Below are positions 26,050-34,326 of a stretch of DNA of 64,000 bases, piece after piece. Both the position numbers and the translations under genes were made by a program. How positions within the stretch are numbered: the stretch's first letter is position 1; the number at the start of each line of letters is the position of its first letter. The notes beneath the pieces are model-generated. The model was not told the origin of the DNA. It ran no database searches and saw only the letters and a program-made list of their open reading frames with translations. The stretch is taken from positions 1-64,000 of the forward strand of contig JAMFSR010000018.1 of NCBI GenBank assembly GCA_026225395.1, written 5' to 3'. The stretch comes from Granulicella sapmiensis. GTDB taxonomy: Bacteria; Acidobacteriota; Terriglobia; Terriglobales; Acidobacteriaceae.

Positions 26050-26893
26050 GGCGACTTTCGAGCAGAACGGTTTCGGCCAACAGCAGGGACTGGCGCAACA
26101 ACTTTATATTGACACGCCGGAGCAGGTGGAGCTGCAGTTTGCCGTGGCGGGCATTGGCAGCCGATTTGTGGCGGTGTTGCTGGACCACCTTATCCAGTTC
26201 GCCGCAGTGATCGTTGAGGTTCTGCTGTTTGCATGGATTGGGTCGCATGCGTCGAAGGGAGACAGTGCGCCGCTCAATACAGCGGGTAAGTGGTTTATCG
26301 GATTTGTGATCTTCTTCAATTTTTGCCTGTGGGCGGGATACTTTGCCTTGTTTGAGGCGTTCTGGCGTGGGCAAACGCCGGGTAAGCGCGTCATGAGGCT
26401 GCGGACGATCAAAGACTCCGGGCGGCAGATTACGTTCTTTGAGGCGTTGGCGCGGAACCTGATGCGGTTGGTCGATTATCTGCCTTCGATGTATCTAGTC
26501 GGCGTGATCACGATGCTGTGCAACAAGCAAAACAAGCGGCTGGGCGATATGGTTGCCGGGACGCTGGTGGTGCATGAGGCTCGCGAAGAGCAGCCGCTGC
26601 TGCCGCAGCATAATGCATTTCTGCCGGTGAAGGAGTCGACGTGGCAGACGCCGGTGGCGAGCTCGATGTTTGCGGCGGACGCGGTGGCGAAGCTGAAGGC
26701 ATCGGATTTGGTGGTGATCGATGCGTTCTTTGCACGGGCGCTGGACCTGGATATGGATGTGCGTGCGGGGATGGCGCAAAGGATTGCACAGCAAATGGCC
26801 GCGAAGATGGGTGTGGCGCTGCCGGAGGGCAATCCTCAGCGGGCGTTGGAGGCGATGGCCGTGGCGATGCGTGGGGGCGGCGGTTTTCGATAG
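26048..26893 (+). CDS. RDD family membrane protein
   Basis: This 281-residue protein starts at 26048 with AAAGG 9 nt upstream. The RDD domain (about 25-180) has an Arg in GSRFVAVLLDHLIQ, the Asp in that segment, and GQTPGKRVMRLR before the second Asp-containing region; three membrane helices are visible. The C-terminal 100 residues are soluble and rich in Ala/Met. RDD proteins are often transporter-like, and some act in Na+/H+ exchange. Here the family fits the SpoIIM/DUF58/MoxR neighbourhood. Divergent start codons with SpoIIM share bases 26048-26049. Confidence 0.88.
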   Translation: MATFEQNGFGQQQGLAQQLYIDTPEQVELQFAVAGIGSRFVAVLLDHLIQFAAVIVEVLLFAWIGSHASKGDSAPLNTAGKWFIGFVIFFNFCLWAGYFALFEAFWRGQTPGKRVMRLRTIKDSGRQITFFEALARNLMRLVDYLPSMYLVGVITMLCNKQNKRLGDMVAGTLVVHEAREEQPLLPQHNAFLPVKESTWQTPVASSMFAADAVAKLKASDLVVIDAFFARALDLDMDVRAGMAQRIAQQMAAKMGVALPEGNPQRALEAMAVAMRGGGGFR

Positions 26894-26954
26894 GAGCAAA
26901 GTGGTTTGACGACGTTGGTCTCGTTGCGTGCATCACAGCTAGCGGAGTCCTGCG

Positions 26955-28016
26955 ATGGTCGAAACCCCACAACCTGATGCGCCAGCGGTGAAATCGTGGC
27001 GCAAAGACCATCGGATTGCGAAGGACCCGCTGGCGCAGAATATTTGGGACTATGTGGCGCGGTCGCCGTTGCATAACCTTTGGGATTTTCAGGGTGCGCC
27101 CATTGGGATGGTGATGAAACGGGCGTTCAGCTCGTTTCTGGACGATAACCTGCTTTCGCGAGCAGCGGAGCTGGGGTACTACTTTCTATTCGCGCTGTTT
27201 CCGACGCTGGTGAGTGCGAGCGCGATCCTCGGACTGGCGGCGCGCAAGGCTTCGCTGATCTATGTGCATCTGCTGAACTATATGGCGCTGGTGATTCCGC
27301 AGTCGGCGTTTGCGATCGTGGTGGAGACGTTCAACCAGACGACGGCCGCGGCGACCACCGGCAAAGTAACTCTGGGGCTGGCGGCGGCGGTGTGGTCGGC
27401 TTCGGTGGGTTTCTCTGCCATACAGGACGGGATGAACACCGTGTACTGCGTACGGGAGACGCGGCCTTACTGGAAGGCGCGTGGATCAGCGATCCTGGTG
27501 ACGATGCTGCTTTCGGTGATCGTGACACTGAACCTGGCGGCGCTGCTGGGTGGGGACTTTACGGCGAGGTATGCGCTGCACCATATCTGGCACAGGTGGC
27601 TGGCGATTGTGGCGGCGGTGGTGCTGCATACGATCTCGGTGATTCTGGCGAGCGCGACGCTGATGCTAGTGTTCGCGGTTATCTATTACTTTGCGCCGGA
27701 TTTGCCGAACAAGCGTTGGCACTGGCTGACGCCGGGAGCGGCGACCGGGATTGTAGGCTGGCTGGCGGCTTCGATCGGACTGCGGATTTATCTGCACTAC
27801 TTCAACAGCTTTTCAGTGACGTATGGGTCGCTGGGTGCGGTGATCATTTTGTTGATCTGGTTTTACATCACGGGGCTGATGTTGTTGCTTGGCGCTGAGA
27901 TCAACTCGGAGATTGCGGCAGCGGTGGCGGAGAAGATGCTTAAAGAGACGGGGGCGGTCCCGCCAGAGGCTACTACGGATAAGGCCCATCCGATTGTGAG
28001 TGGAGAGGCTGTATGA
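26955..28016 (+). CDS. YihY/virulence factor BrkB family protein
   Basis: This 353-residue inner-membrane protein has six helices and the family's pattern: RAAELGYYFLFALFPTLV in helix 1, then WSASVGFSAIQDGMNTVY, YYFAPDLPNKRWHWLTPGA and YGSLGAVIILLIWFYITGL near the end. The family was once called RNase BN in error; its real function is unsettled, possibly transport or envelope upkeep. GGAG lies 8 nt before the ATG. It follows the RDD gene by 61 nt. Confidence 0.92.
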   Translation: MVETPQPDAPAVKSWRKDHRIAKDPLAQNIWDYVARSPLHNLWDFQGAPIGMVMKRAFSSFLDDNLLSRAAELGYYFLFALFPTLVSASAILGLAARKASLIYVHLLNYMALVIPQSAFAIVVETFNQTTAAATTGKVTLGLAAAVWSASVGFSAIQDGMNTVYCVRETRPYWKARGSAILVTMLLSVIVTLNLAALLGGDFTARYALHHIWHRWLAIVAAVVLHTISVILASATLMLVFAVIYYFAPDLPNKRWHWLTPGAATGIVGWLAASIGLRIYLHYFNSFSVTYGSLGAVIILLIWFYITGLMLLLGAEINSEIAAAVAEKMLKETGAVPPEATTDKAHPIVSGEAV

Positions 28017-28042
28017 GATGGTGCGGGTCTTGAGGGAAAGCG

Positions 28043-28085
28043 CTCACGCAGAGGGCGCGGAGAGAAGCGCAGAGGTCGCGGAGAG
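28043..28085. repeat. CGCAGAGG-type phrase repeat
   Basis: The segment reads as two related phrases, TCACGCAGAGGGCGCGGAGA and AGCGCAGAGGTCGCGGAGAG. It lies between the convergent YihY and M61 genes. Phrases of this kind recur in intergenic DNA of many soil bacteria. Confidence 0.65.
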
Positions 28086-28107
28086 TGGATTGTAATTTTG
28101 TGGTGGG

Positions 28108-29991
28108 CTATTTGGTTAGTGGCTGGATGATGTCGTCGAGGCGGGCGGGAGTGTTGGGGACGCGAGTGAGGGTGGGGTATTTTTCGCCGCCGTGATAGTC
28201 CAGGCCGATGACCTTGAAGTAGCCGGTATTTTCAACGATGAGCTGGATATTGGGGCCGTGGTTTTGTGCGTCTTTGAGCGCGGCGCGGAGTAGTGGCGAG
28301 GCGAAGGCGCGGCCGTTGATGGCGACCAGGCGCATGCCGGGGCCGAGTCCGGCTTTGTCGGCGACACCGCCGAGGATGACGTCGGCGATGCGGCCGTCGT
28401 AGGTGACGATCATGCCGAGCGAGTAGCTGGTGTCGACCATGGCCTGCTGGCCTTCTTCGAGCTGGTCCCAGTAGGCGGGGTTCGCCGTGTAGGTGAGCTT
28501 GTAGCCGGAGAGGGCGTTGATGCCGGCGAGTTCGGGCGCGTGCGCGGTGTTGGCGTCGAGGCGCTGGTGGAGGAACGTGGACCAATCGTTGGGTGCGATG
28601 GCGTTGAGCGCGGCGACGAGGTTGTCGAAGGTGTAGGGAGCGACGGTTGGTGCGCTGTTGCCCGCTGGACCGAAGAAGGACGCGGCGAAGTCGTTGAGGG
28701 ATTTCTTATCGTTGGTTTTGGAGCGGATGGTGAGATCGACTTCGAGCCAGAGGAGCTCGCCTTCGTCGTAGAAGTCGGAGTTGCGACGCCAGTTGTCGTA
28801 GGGGGTGTTTTGCGAGTAGTTGTCGAGGAACTGCGCCATGGAGGCCGTGTCCTGGAGGTCGCGCCAGGTCCGGCCAGGGCGGAGGTCGTTGAGGTAGCCG
28901 GCAACGGTGGCGAGGCGGTCAAGGTACATGGTGGGCTGCCAGATACCGGAGCGCGCGGTGAGGACGTCGCCAAGGTACTGGGTGAGGCCTTCGTAGACCC
29001 AGAGGAGGTTGTCCTTCATGGGGTCTTCGTAGTTGCCGGTGGCGAGCCCGGCCGGGCGGCGGTACTTGCCGTTCCAGGAGTGGGTGAACTCGTGCGGGAG
29101 CAGGAGACCGTTGTTGATGAACTGGCCATCGTCGGTAAAGGCTTTTTCGGGGAGGCGGTCGTCCGAGGATTGGTGGTGTTCGAGACCGAAGTGCGCGACC
29201 TGGTCGGAGAGCGAGACGAGAAAGTGGTAGGAGGTGTAGTGGCGCGATTTGAAGAGCGGGCCGGTTTCGCGGACGAGCTTGGTGAAGTTGTCGATCTTGT
29301 CCTGGGAAAGCTCGAGGTCTTCGGGGCCGTCGGCGGCCATGTCGAGGAAGTGCTTGGGAGTGACGTCGGTGGCGAGGGGAATTTCGCGGAAGAAGCGGCC
29401 GGCGAGGACGGGCGAGTCGATAAGCTGCTCCATGGGTACGGGCTTGAAGGTGGTGATGGGAGCAGTGGGGTATGAGGTTTCTTCAAGCGCGGTGCCGAAC
29501 TTCCAGCCGGTGGGGAGTTTTAGCGATGGGGTGACGGTGAGGCTTGACGGGCTGACACCTTGTGGCGAGAGGATGAGCGTGTTCCAGCTGAGGATTGCGA
29601 GGTTAGCGCTGGTGCTGGCGCCGGCAGAGAAACCGGAAGCGGCTGCGGTCGCGAGGAAGTCCATCTTGATGCTGAGTTGGGTTGTGCCGGCTGGAACGGT
29701 GAGGTGGTAGGCGTACATGTCGACGAGGTCGCGCTCCCATTTGATGGGCTGGCCGGAAGCGGTGGTGATGAAGACGCCGGCCTGGTTGTCGACGGGGCCG
29801 GAGGGCATGTGCTCGCCGGGGATCCACTTGGGATAGACGAGGGTAAGCGGGCCGGGCTGGACGGCGAGGGTTTCCGTGGCGTGCAGGAGCTTGCGGGGCG
29901 CGTCAGTGAGGTCGACAGCGAGCGATATCTGGGCGTGAGCGGCAGTGGTGGTGAGGAGTACGGCCAGTGGGACGAGGTGGGACAACTTCAT
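28108..29991 (-). CDS. Secreted M61-family metallopeptidase with PDZ domain
   Basis: This 627-residue protein is a glycyl-aminopeptidase-like zinc peptidase. A signal peptide ends near AHAQ (residue 21). An N-terminal beta domain (about 25-195) precedes the catalytic domain with PHEFTHSWNGKYRRP, where His300, Glu301 and His304 form the HExxH site and Glu334 (VYEGLTQYLG) is the likely third zinc ligand. A PDZ domain (about 505-590; DGRIADVILGGVADKAGLGPGM) lies near the C-terminus. It probably acts in the periplasm on peptides. The gene is alone. Confidence 0.93.
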   Translation of the reverse strand: MKLSHLVPLAVLLTTTAAHAQISLAVDLTDAPRKLLHATETLAVQPGPLTLVYPKWIPGEHMPSGPVDNQAGVFITTASGQPIKWERDLVDMYAYHLTVPAGTTQLSIKMDFLATAAASGFSAGASTSANLAILSWNTLILSPQGVSPSSLTVTPSLKLPTGWKFGTALEETSYPTAPITTFKPVPMEQLIDSPVLAGRFFREIPLATDVTPKHFLDMAADGPEDLELSQDKIDNFTKLVRETGPLFKSRHYTSYHFLVSLSDQVAHFGLEHHQSSDDRLPEKAFTDDGQFINNGLLLPHEFTHSWNGKYRRPAGLATGNYEDPMKDNLLWVYEGLTQYLGDVLTARSGIWQPTMYLDRLATVAGYLNDLRPGRTWRDLQDTASMAQFLDNYSQNTPYDNWRRNSDFYDEGELLWLEVDLTIRSKTNDKKSLNDFAASFFGPAGNSAPTVAPYTFDNLVAALNAIAPNDWSTFLHQRLDANTAHAPELAGINALSGYKLTYTANPAYWDQLEEGQQAMVDTSYSLGMIVTYDGRIADVILGGVADKAGLGPGMRLVAINGRAFASPLLRAALKDAQNHGPNIQLIVENTGYFKVIGLDYHGGEKYPTLTRVPNTPARLDDIIQPLTK

Positions 29992-30086
29992 GAAGGTGTG
30001 ACTCCTGCAGCCGAGTTACGTCTGAGTAGTTTACGTGGCGCGAGGCGTGGTGGACGTGCGGGTTCGCTGGGAGTGGGTGCGTCCGC

Positions 30087-30092
30087 TAGAAT
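30087..30092 (+). promoter_or_regulatory. Possible -10 element close to the symporter start
   Basis: TAGAAT ends 11 nt before the ATG at 30104, and TTCGCT lies 18 nt upstream as a weak -35. Transcription would start about 5 nt before the ATG, giving a nearly leaderless mRNA, which fits the absence of a ribosome site. Confidence 0.3.
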
Positions 30093-30103
30093 CTCCACAC
30101 CTT

Positions 30104-31540
30104 ATGAATCTTTACGCGATCGTTCTTGGGATTATTGTGGTCACGCTGCTGAGCGTGTCGCTGGCACGCCTTCACACGGTGAAGACCAAGGCCGATTACC
30201 TGGTGGCCGGGCGGAGCCTGCCGGCGTTTGTGCTGGTGTTTACGCTGCTTTCGAGCTGGATCGGGTCGGGATCGCTGCTGGGTGGGGCGGAGAACGCGTA
30301 CAAGCATGGCTTCTATGCGCTGTGGCAGGGCGGTGGTGGATGGGCCGGGTTGGCGCTGATTTACTTCATCGCGCCGCGGGCAAGGAAGTTTGCGCAGTTC
30401 ACGATTCCTGACCTGCTCGAGGCGAGGTATAACCAGGCGGCGCGCGTGCTGGGTGTGATCGCGGTGTTGTTTACGTATACCGCGATTACCAGCTACCAGT
30501 TCATCGGTGGTGGGGACATTGTGCATCTGGTTTTTCCGCAGGTGACGGCTGTGCAGGGGCAGTACATTCTTGCCGGATTTGTGATCGTCTTTACCGCGAT
30601 TGCTGGGATGGGTTCGGTCGCTTACATGGATGTGGTGATCGGGCTGCTGGCGACCTTCACTATGATTGCGGCGCTGCCGGTGCTGCTGCATCTGGCGGGT
30701 GGATGGAGCGGCGTGCGGGCGACGCTGCCGGCGACGCACTTTCAGCTGTTCAGCGATATGAAGCCGATCAATGCGCTCGAGCTGTTTCTGCCGACGTGTT
30801 TGCTGATGCTGGGAAACCAGTCGATGTATCAGAAGTTTTTTTCGGCTAAGAGCGAGAAGGATGCGACGCGGGCGACGGTGGGGTGGATCATCGGCACGGT
30901 GATTTTGGAGACGGTGATTGTGGCGATCGCGGTAGTGGGATCGGCGCTGTTTCCAACGGGTGAGGTCCATGAGCGGCCGCGGGAGATTCTGGCGTATACG
31001 GCGGTGCATGGGTTTGGCGGGTCGAAGGTGCTGAGCGTGCTCGGTGCGTTGCTGGTCGGAGCGATCTTTGCGAAGGTGGTGTCGACGGCGAATAACTATC
31101 TCTTCTCGCCTGCTACGAATCTTGTTAACGATGTATTTGTGCGTTATGTGAAGCGTGATGCTTCGAACAAGCAGGTGCTGTTGGTATCGCGGTTGATGGT
31201 GGTGGCGCTGGGGTTGTGGGCACTGTATCAGTCGCTTGGGACGACGAGTGTGCTGAAGAAGTCGCTGTATGCGTACACGATTTATTCTGCGGCGCTGACG
31301 CCGGTGATTCTGGCGGCGTTCTTCTGGAAGCGGGCTACGGCGGCTGGAGCTGTGGCGAGTATTGCCGCGGGCACGGTGGTGACCGTGGGGTGGGATCTGG
31401 TGACGCCGCATCTGCCGGCCGCGATTGCGGAGCGCGATGCGATTCTGCCGGCGCTGGTGGCTTCGCTGATTTGTTTGTTTGCCGTAAGTTTATGCACGCA
31501 GAGGCCGAGCGCGGCGCAGCTTGCTCCGTTTGCGGAATAA
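30104..31540 (+). CDS. Sodium:solute symporter family protein
   Basis: This 478-residue inner-membrane carrier has about 13 helices. Family marks include KTKADYLVAGRSLPAF near the N-terminus, SSWIGSGSLLGGAENAYKHG, GMGSVAYMDVVIG, and FAKVVSTANNYLFSPATNL, the segment that contributes to Na+ site formation in SSS proteins. The substrate is not evident; pantothenate, proline or sugars are all possible in the family. The start at 30104 (MNLYAIVLG) is chosen because the upstream in-frame residues from 30035 are not membrane-like. Confidence 0.9.
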   Translation: MNLYAIVLGIIVVTLLSVSLARLHTVKTKADYLVAGRSLPAFVLVFTLLSSWIGSGSLLGGAENAYKHGFYALWQGGGGWAGLALIYFIAPRARKFAQFTIPDLLEARYNQAARVLGVIAVLFTYTAITSYQFIGGGDIVHLVFPQVTAVQGQYILAGFVIVFTAIAGMGSVAYMDVVIGLLATFTMIAALPVLLHLAGGWSGVRATLPATHFQLFSDMKPINALELFLPTCLLMLGNQSMYQKFFSAKSEKDATRATVGWIIGTVILETVIVAIAVVGSALFPTGEVHERPREILAYTAVHGFGGSKVLSVLGALLVGAIFAKVVSTANNYLFSPATNLVNDVFVRYVKRDASNKQVLLVSRLMVVALGLWALYQSLGTTSVLKKSLYAYTIYSAALTPVILAAFFWKRATAAGAVASIAAGTVVTVGWDLVTPHLPAAIAERDAILPALVASLICLFAVSLCTQRPSAAQLAPFAE

Positions 31541-31608
31541 AGCTGCGAGGGATGGCGGAAGTGCATCCTATCGACACACGGGCCGACCGCCTGTGAGGAG
31601 GCAATGCC

Positions 31609-32115
31609 ATGGCCAAGATGGATACCGATAGCGCAAAGGAACTTCGTGAAGTGGTGGGCGATGACGCCACGGCTACGTTTGAGGACGATCCAACGTTTGT
31701 GGAGTCGAACCCGACGGGGAATGCCTCTACAGAAAGCGTAACAGTGCAGCGGGACACCGACGACCTGGAAGACAGTGAGGAAGAGGAAGAAGACGCGGAC
31801 GAGCTCGAGGATGATGAGGAACTCGATGACGAAGAGGACGCGGAAGACGATGAGGATGACGAAGACTTAGAAGACGACGAAGAAGCAGATGATGAAGAGG
31901 ATGAAGACGAAGAGGACGACGCCGCTGAGGTAGCGGCGTCTCCTGCTTTGTTCATCATGAAGGAGTCTGAAGAAGATCAGGACGATGGGGATGTGGCGCA
32001 AGGTATCGATGAAGAAGAGCTCGAAGCCGACGATATGGATACGGATAAAGTAGCGGATGGGTGGGCTGCTGCTTCGCTCGCTGGAGGCACCCCGCGGACT
32101 TGGCTTCGCATCTGA
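31609..32115 (+). CDS. Very acidic low-complexity protein
   Basis: This 168-residue protein has an almost uninterrupted Asp/Glu stretch from about residue 50 to 105, with long DD/EE runs, then ALFIMKESEED and another acidic segment. There is no signal peptide, helix pair or known domain. A strong AGGAGG sits 8 nt before the ATG, so the gene is real and probably well translated. It precedes a DUF1440 membrane-protein gene by 7 nt and is likely co-expressed. A disordered polyanion that binds cations or basic proteins is a guess. The DNA is made of degenerate GAN triplets, so slippage can change its length. Confidence 0.75.
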   Translation: MAKMDTDSAKELREVVGDDATATFEDDPTFVESNPTGNASTESVTVQRDTDDLEDSEEEEEDADELEDDEELDDEEDAEDDEDDEDLEDDEEADDEEDEDEEDDAAEVAASPALFIMKESEEDQDDGDVAQGIDEEELEADDMDTDKVADGWAAASLAGGTPRTWLRI

Positions 32116-32122
32116 AGGCAAC

Positions 32123-32599
32123 GTGAGTATAGAGATGACATCGAAGCAGAAGTCGCTTGCCAAGGGATTGCTGGCTGGCCTCGTGGCAGGTATTGTGGCG
32201 ACGGGGGCGAAGTCGCTGGCAGAGAAGTACTATCCGCCGCGGACGCATAGCGAGCCGGAGCCGCCAGAAGTGCTGGCTGAGAAGATCGCCGGGCATCATC
32301 TTGATAACACAACAATGGCGATGGCGAGCGAATCGATCCACTGGGGATTTGGCGCGCTGGCCGGCGCGGCGTATGGGGCGCTGGCGGAGTTTTACCCGGC
32401 GGCGACGGCCAAAGAAGGTGCGAGCTTTGGGCTGGCCCTGATGACGCTGACTCACGAGACGGTACTGCCGGCGATGGGGTTGAGCGCACCGGCAGAGGAA
32501 CAAACTTCGCGCGAACATACCAGCGAGGCGGCGACCCATGTCCTCTACGGCGTGGTGGCGGAGCGGGTTCGAAGTTTGGTGCGCGGACTGCTGGATTAA
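32123..32599 (+). CDS. DUF1440-like membrane protein
   Basis: This 158-residue protein has a glycine-rich membrane segment (GLLAGLVAGIVATGAKSLAE), a YPPRTHSEPEPP loop, then two more hydrophobic segments (HWGFGALAGAAYGALAEF; GASFGLALMTLTHETVLPAMGL). This matches the outline of DUF1440/YagU-type inner-membrane proteins, of unknown role. GTG at 32123 has AAGG just upstream; the ATG at 32135 is an alternative. It directly follows the acidic-protein gene. Confidence 0.72.
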   Translation: MSIEMTSKQKSLAKGLLAGLVAGIVATGAKSLAEKYYPPRTHSEPEPPEVLAEKIAGHHLDNTTMAMASESIHWGFGALAGAAYGALAEFYPAATAKEGASFGLALMTLTHETVLPAMGLSAPAEEQTSREHTSEAATHVLYGVVAERVRSLVRGLLD

Positions 32600-32700
32600 T
32601 GGTGTAACGGGTCTTATTGCCGACTTAAGATTCAGTTTGGATGGGGCGAATTGGAACGCGGCAATCTTTTATACGGCGATAGACGTTAACCGTTCGTGGG

Positions 32701-34326
32701 ATGAAGCGTAGAGCTTACGCGCTACACTCCTCCTACTCATCTTGCGGGACGTGGAGCGCGGCCGTTTTGAATCGAAGCATCGGATCCAGACATGTAGTGA
32801 TTGCCGGCGCGGGCCCGGGTGGGCTGGCGGCGGCGATGTTGCTGGCGCGGTCAGGCGTGAAGGTGACCGTGGTGGAGAAACATGACCGTGTGGGTGGCCG
32901 GACTTCGACCTATGAGCAGGATGGGTTCAAATTCGACATAGGGCCGACGTTCTTTTTGTATCCAAAGGTGTTGCGGGAGATTTTTGCGGCTGCGGGGTAT
33001 GACTTCGACGCGGAAGTGCCGATGAAGCGGCTCGATCCACAATACAGACTGGTATTCGGTGCAGGCGGTGAGTTGTTGGCGACGCCAGACGTGGCGAGGA
33101 TGGAAGAGGCGATTCGCGCCATCTCGCCTGGGGATGCTGAGCAGTTCAAGCATTTTCTGACGCATAACCGTACAAAGCTCGAGAAGTTCCTGCCGTTTCT
33201 GCAGTCGCCCTTTGAGAGCTGGAGCGACCTGCTGAAGCCGGAGATGATGAAGCTGCTGCCGCTGCTGAAACCGTGGCTTTCGTTGGATGGCGACCTGCAG
33301 ACGCACTTCAAGGATGAGCGAATTCGGCTGGGGTTCAGCTTTCAGTCGAAGTACCTGGGGATGAGCCCGTTCCGCTGCCCTTCCCTGTTTTCGATCCTGT
33401 CGTTTCTTGAGTATGAGCATGGGGTGTTTCATCCGGTGGGTGGATGCGGCGCGGTGACGGCGGCGATGGCGCGGGTTTGCGAGGATCTGGGCGTCGAGTT
33501 CCTGCTTGATGAGCCGGTGGAAGAAGTGCTGGTGGAGCATGGCAAGGCTGTGGGCGTGAGGACGGCGAAGCGGAGACTGCAGGCCGATGCGGTGGTGATG
33601 AATGCGGACTTCGCCGATGCGATGCGGAAGTTAGTGCCTACGAAGCATCGGCGGAAGTGGACCGACAGCAACATTGCCAGCAAGAAGTTTTCGTGCTCGA
33701 CGTTCATGCTGTATCTCGGGGTTGAAGGGCGATATGACGAGGTATCGCACCATACGATTTACCTGGCGAAGGACTACCGGCAGAACCTGAAGGACATTGA
33801 GGATGTGCATCGGCTTTCAGCTGATCCTTCGTTCTATGTGCAAAATGCTTCGGTGACGGATGGGACGCTGGCGCCGGATGGATGCTCGACGTTATATGTG
33901 CTGCTGCCGGTAACGCACGAAAGCGCAAATGTGAACTGGCGGTCGGAAGCTCCGCGGTTTCGCGAGCTGGCGTTGAAGCAGATCGAGAAGATTGGGATTA
34001 CGGATGTGGCGAAGCGGATTCGCACGGAGCGCATGCTGACGCCGCCGGGATGGCGCGAGGAGTTTGGGCTGCATAAGGGAGCGACGTTTTCGATGGCGCA
34101 CTCGCTGGGGCAGATGCTGCACCTGAGGCCGCATAATCGGTTTGAGGATATTGCGAATATGTACCTTGTGGGTGGTGGGACGCATCCGGGATCGGGGTTG
34201 CCGGTGATCTTTGAGTCGGCACGGATTAGCTCGCGGCTGCTGCTCGAAGACCTGGGCGTGGAGCCGCATTGGAGTGCCGCGCCAGAGCGAACGGTAGAAG
34301 GCGACATGATGCAGGTCGCGGGATGA
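32701..34326 (+). CDS. CrtI/CrtN-type carotenoid desaturase (FAD-dependent)
   Basis: This 541-residue flavoprotein is the first gene of a carotenoid operon. The dinucleotide-binding motif is VVIAGAGPGGLAAAMLLARSG (about 32-52), followed by EKHDRVGGRTSTYEQDGFKFDIGPTFF, a hallmark of CrtI/CrtN desaturases. The C-terminal motif LVGGGTHPGSGLPVIFESARI is also typical. It should desaturate a C30 (squalene/dehydrosqualene) or C40 (phytoene) polyene. The operon's other genes favour a C30 acid pathway. The first ~28 residues look unconserved, so a later TTG may be the true start. Its TGA overlaps the next gene's ATG. Confidence 0.88.
   Translation: MKRRAYALHSSYSSCGTWSAAVLNRSIGSRHVVIAGAGPGGLAAAMLLARSGVKVTVVEKHDRVGGRTSTYEQDGFKFDIGPTFFLYPKVLREIFAAAGYDFDAEVPMKRLDPQYRLVFGAGGELLATPDVARMEEAIRAISPGDAEQFKHFLTHNRTKLEKFLPFLQSPFESWSDLLKPEMMKLLPLLKPWLSLDGDLQTHFKDERIRLGFSFQSKYLGMSPFRCPSLFSILSFLEYEHGVFHPVGGCGAVTAAMARVCEDLGVEFLLDEPVEEVLVEHGKAVGVRTAKRRLQADAVVMNADFADAMRKLVPTKHRRKWTDSNIASKKFSCSTFMLYLGVEGRYDEVSHHTIYLAKDYRQNLKDIEDVHRLSADPSFYVQNASVTDGTLAPDGCSTLYVLLPVTHESANVNWRSEAPRFRELALKQIEKIGITDVAKRIRTERMLTPPGWREEFGLHKGATFSMAHSLGQMLHLRPHNRFEDIANMYLVGGGTHPGSGLPVIFESARISSRLLLEDLGVEPHWSAAPERTVEGDMMQVAG

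Noticed and set aside
30086-31411. Minus-strand open frame of 441 codons
   Set aside because: Antisense to the sodium:solute symporter; basic low-complexity translation.
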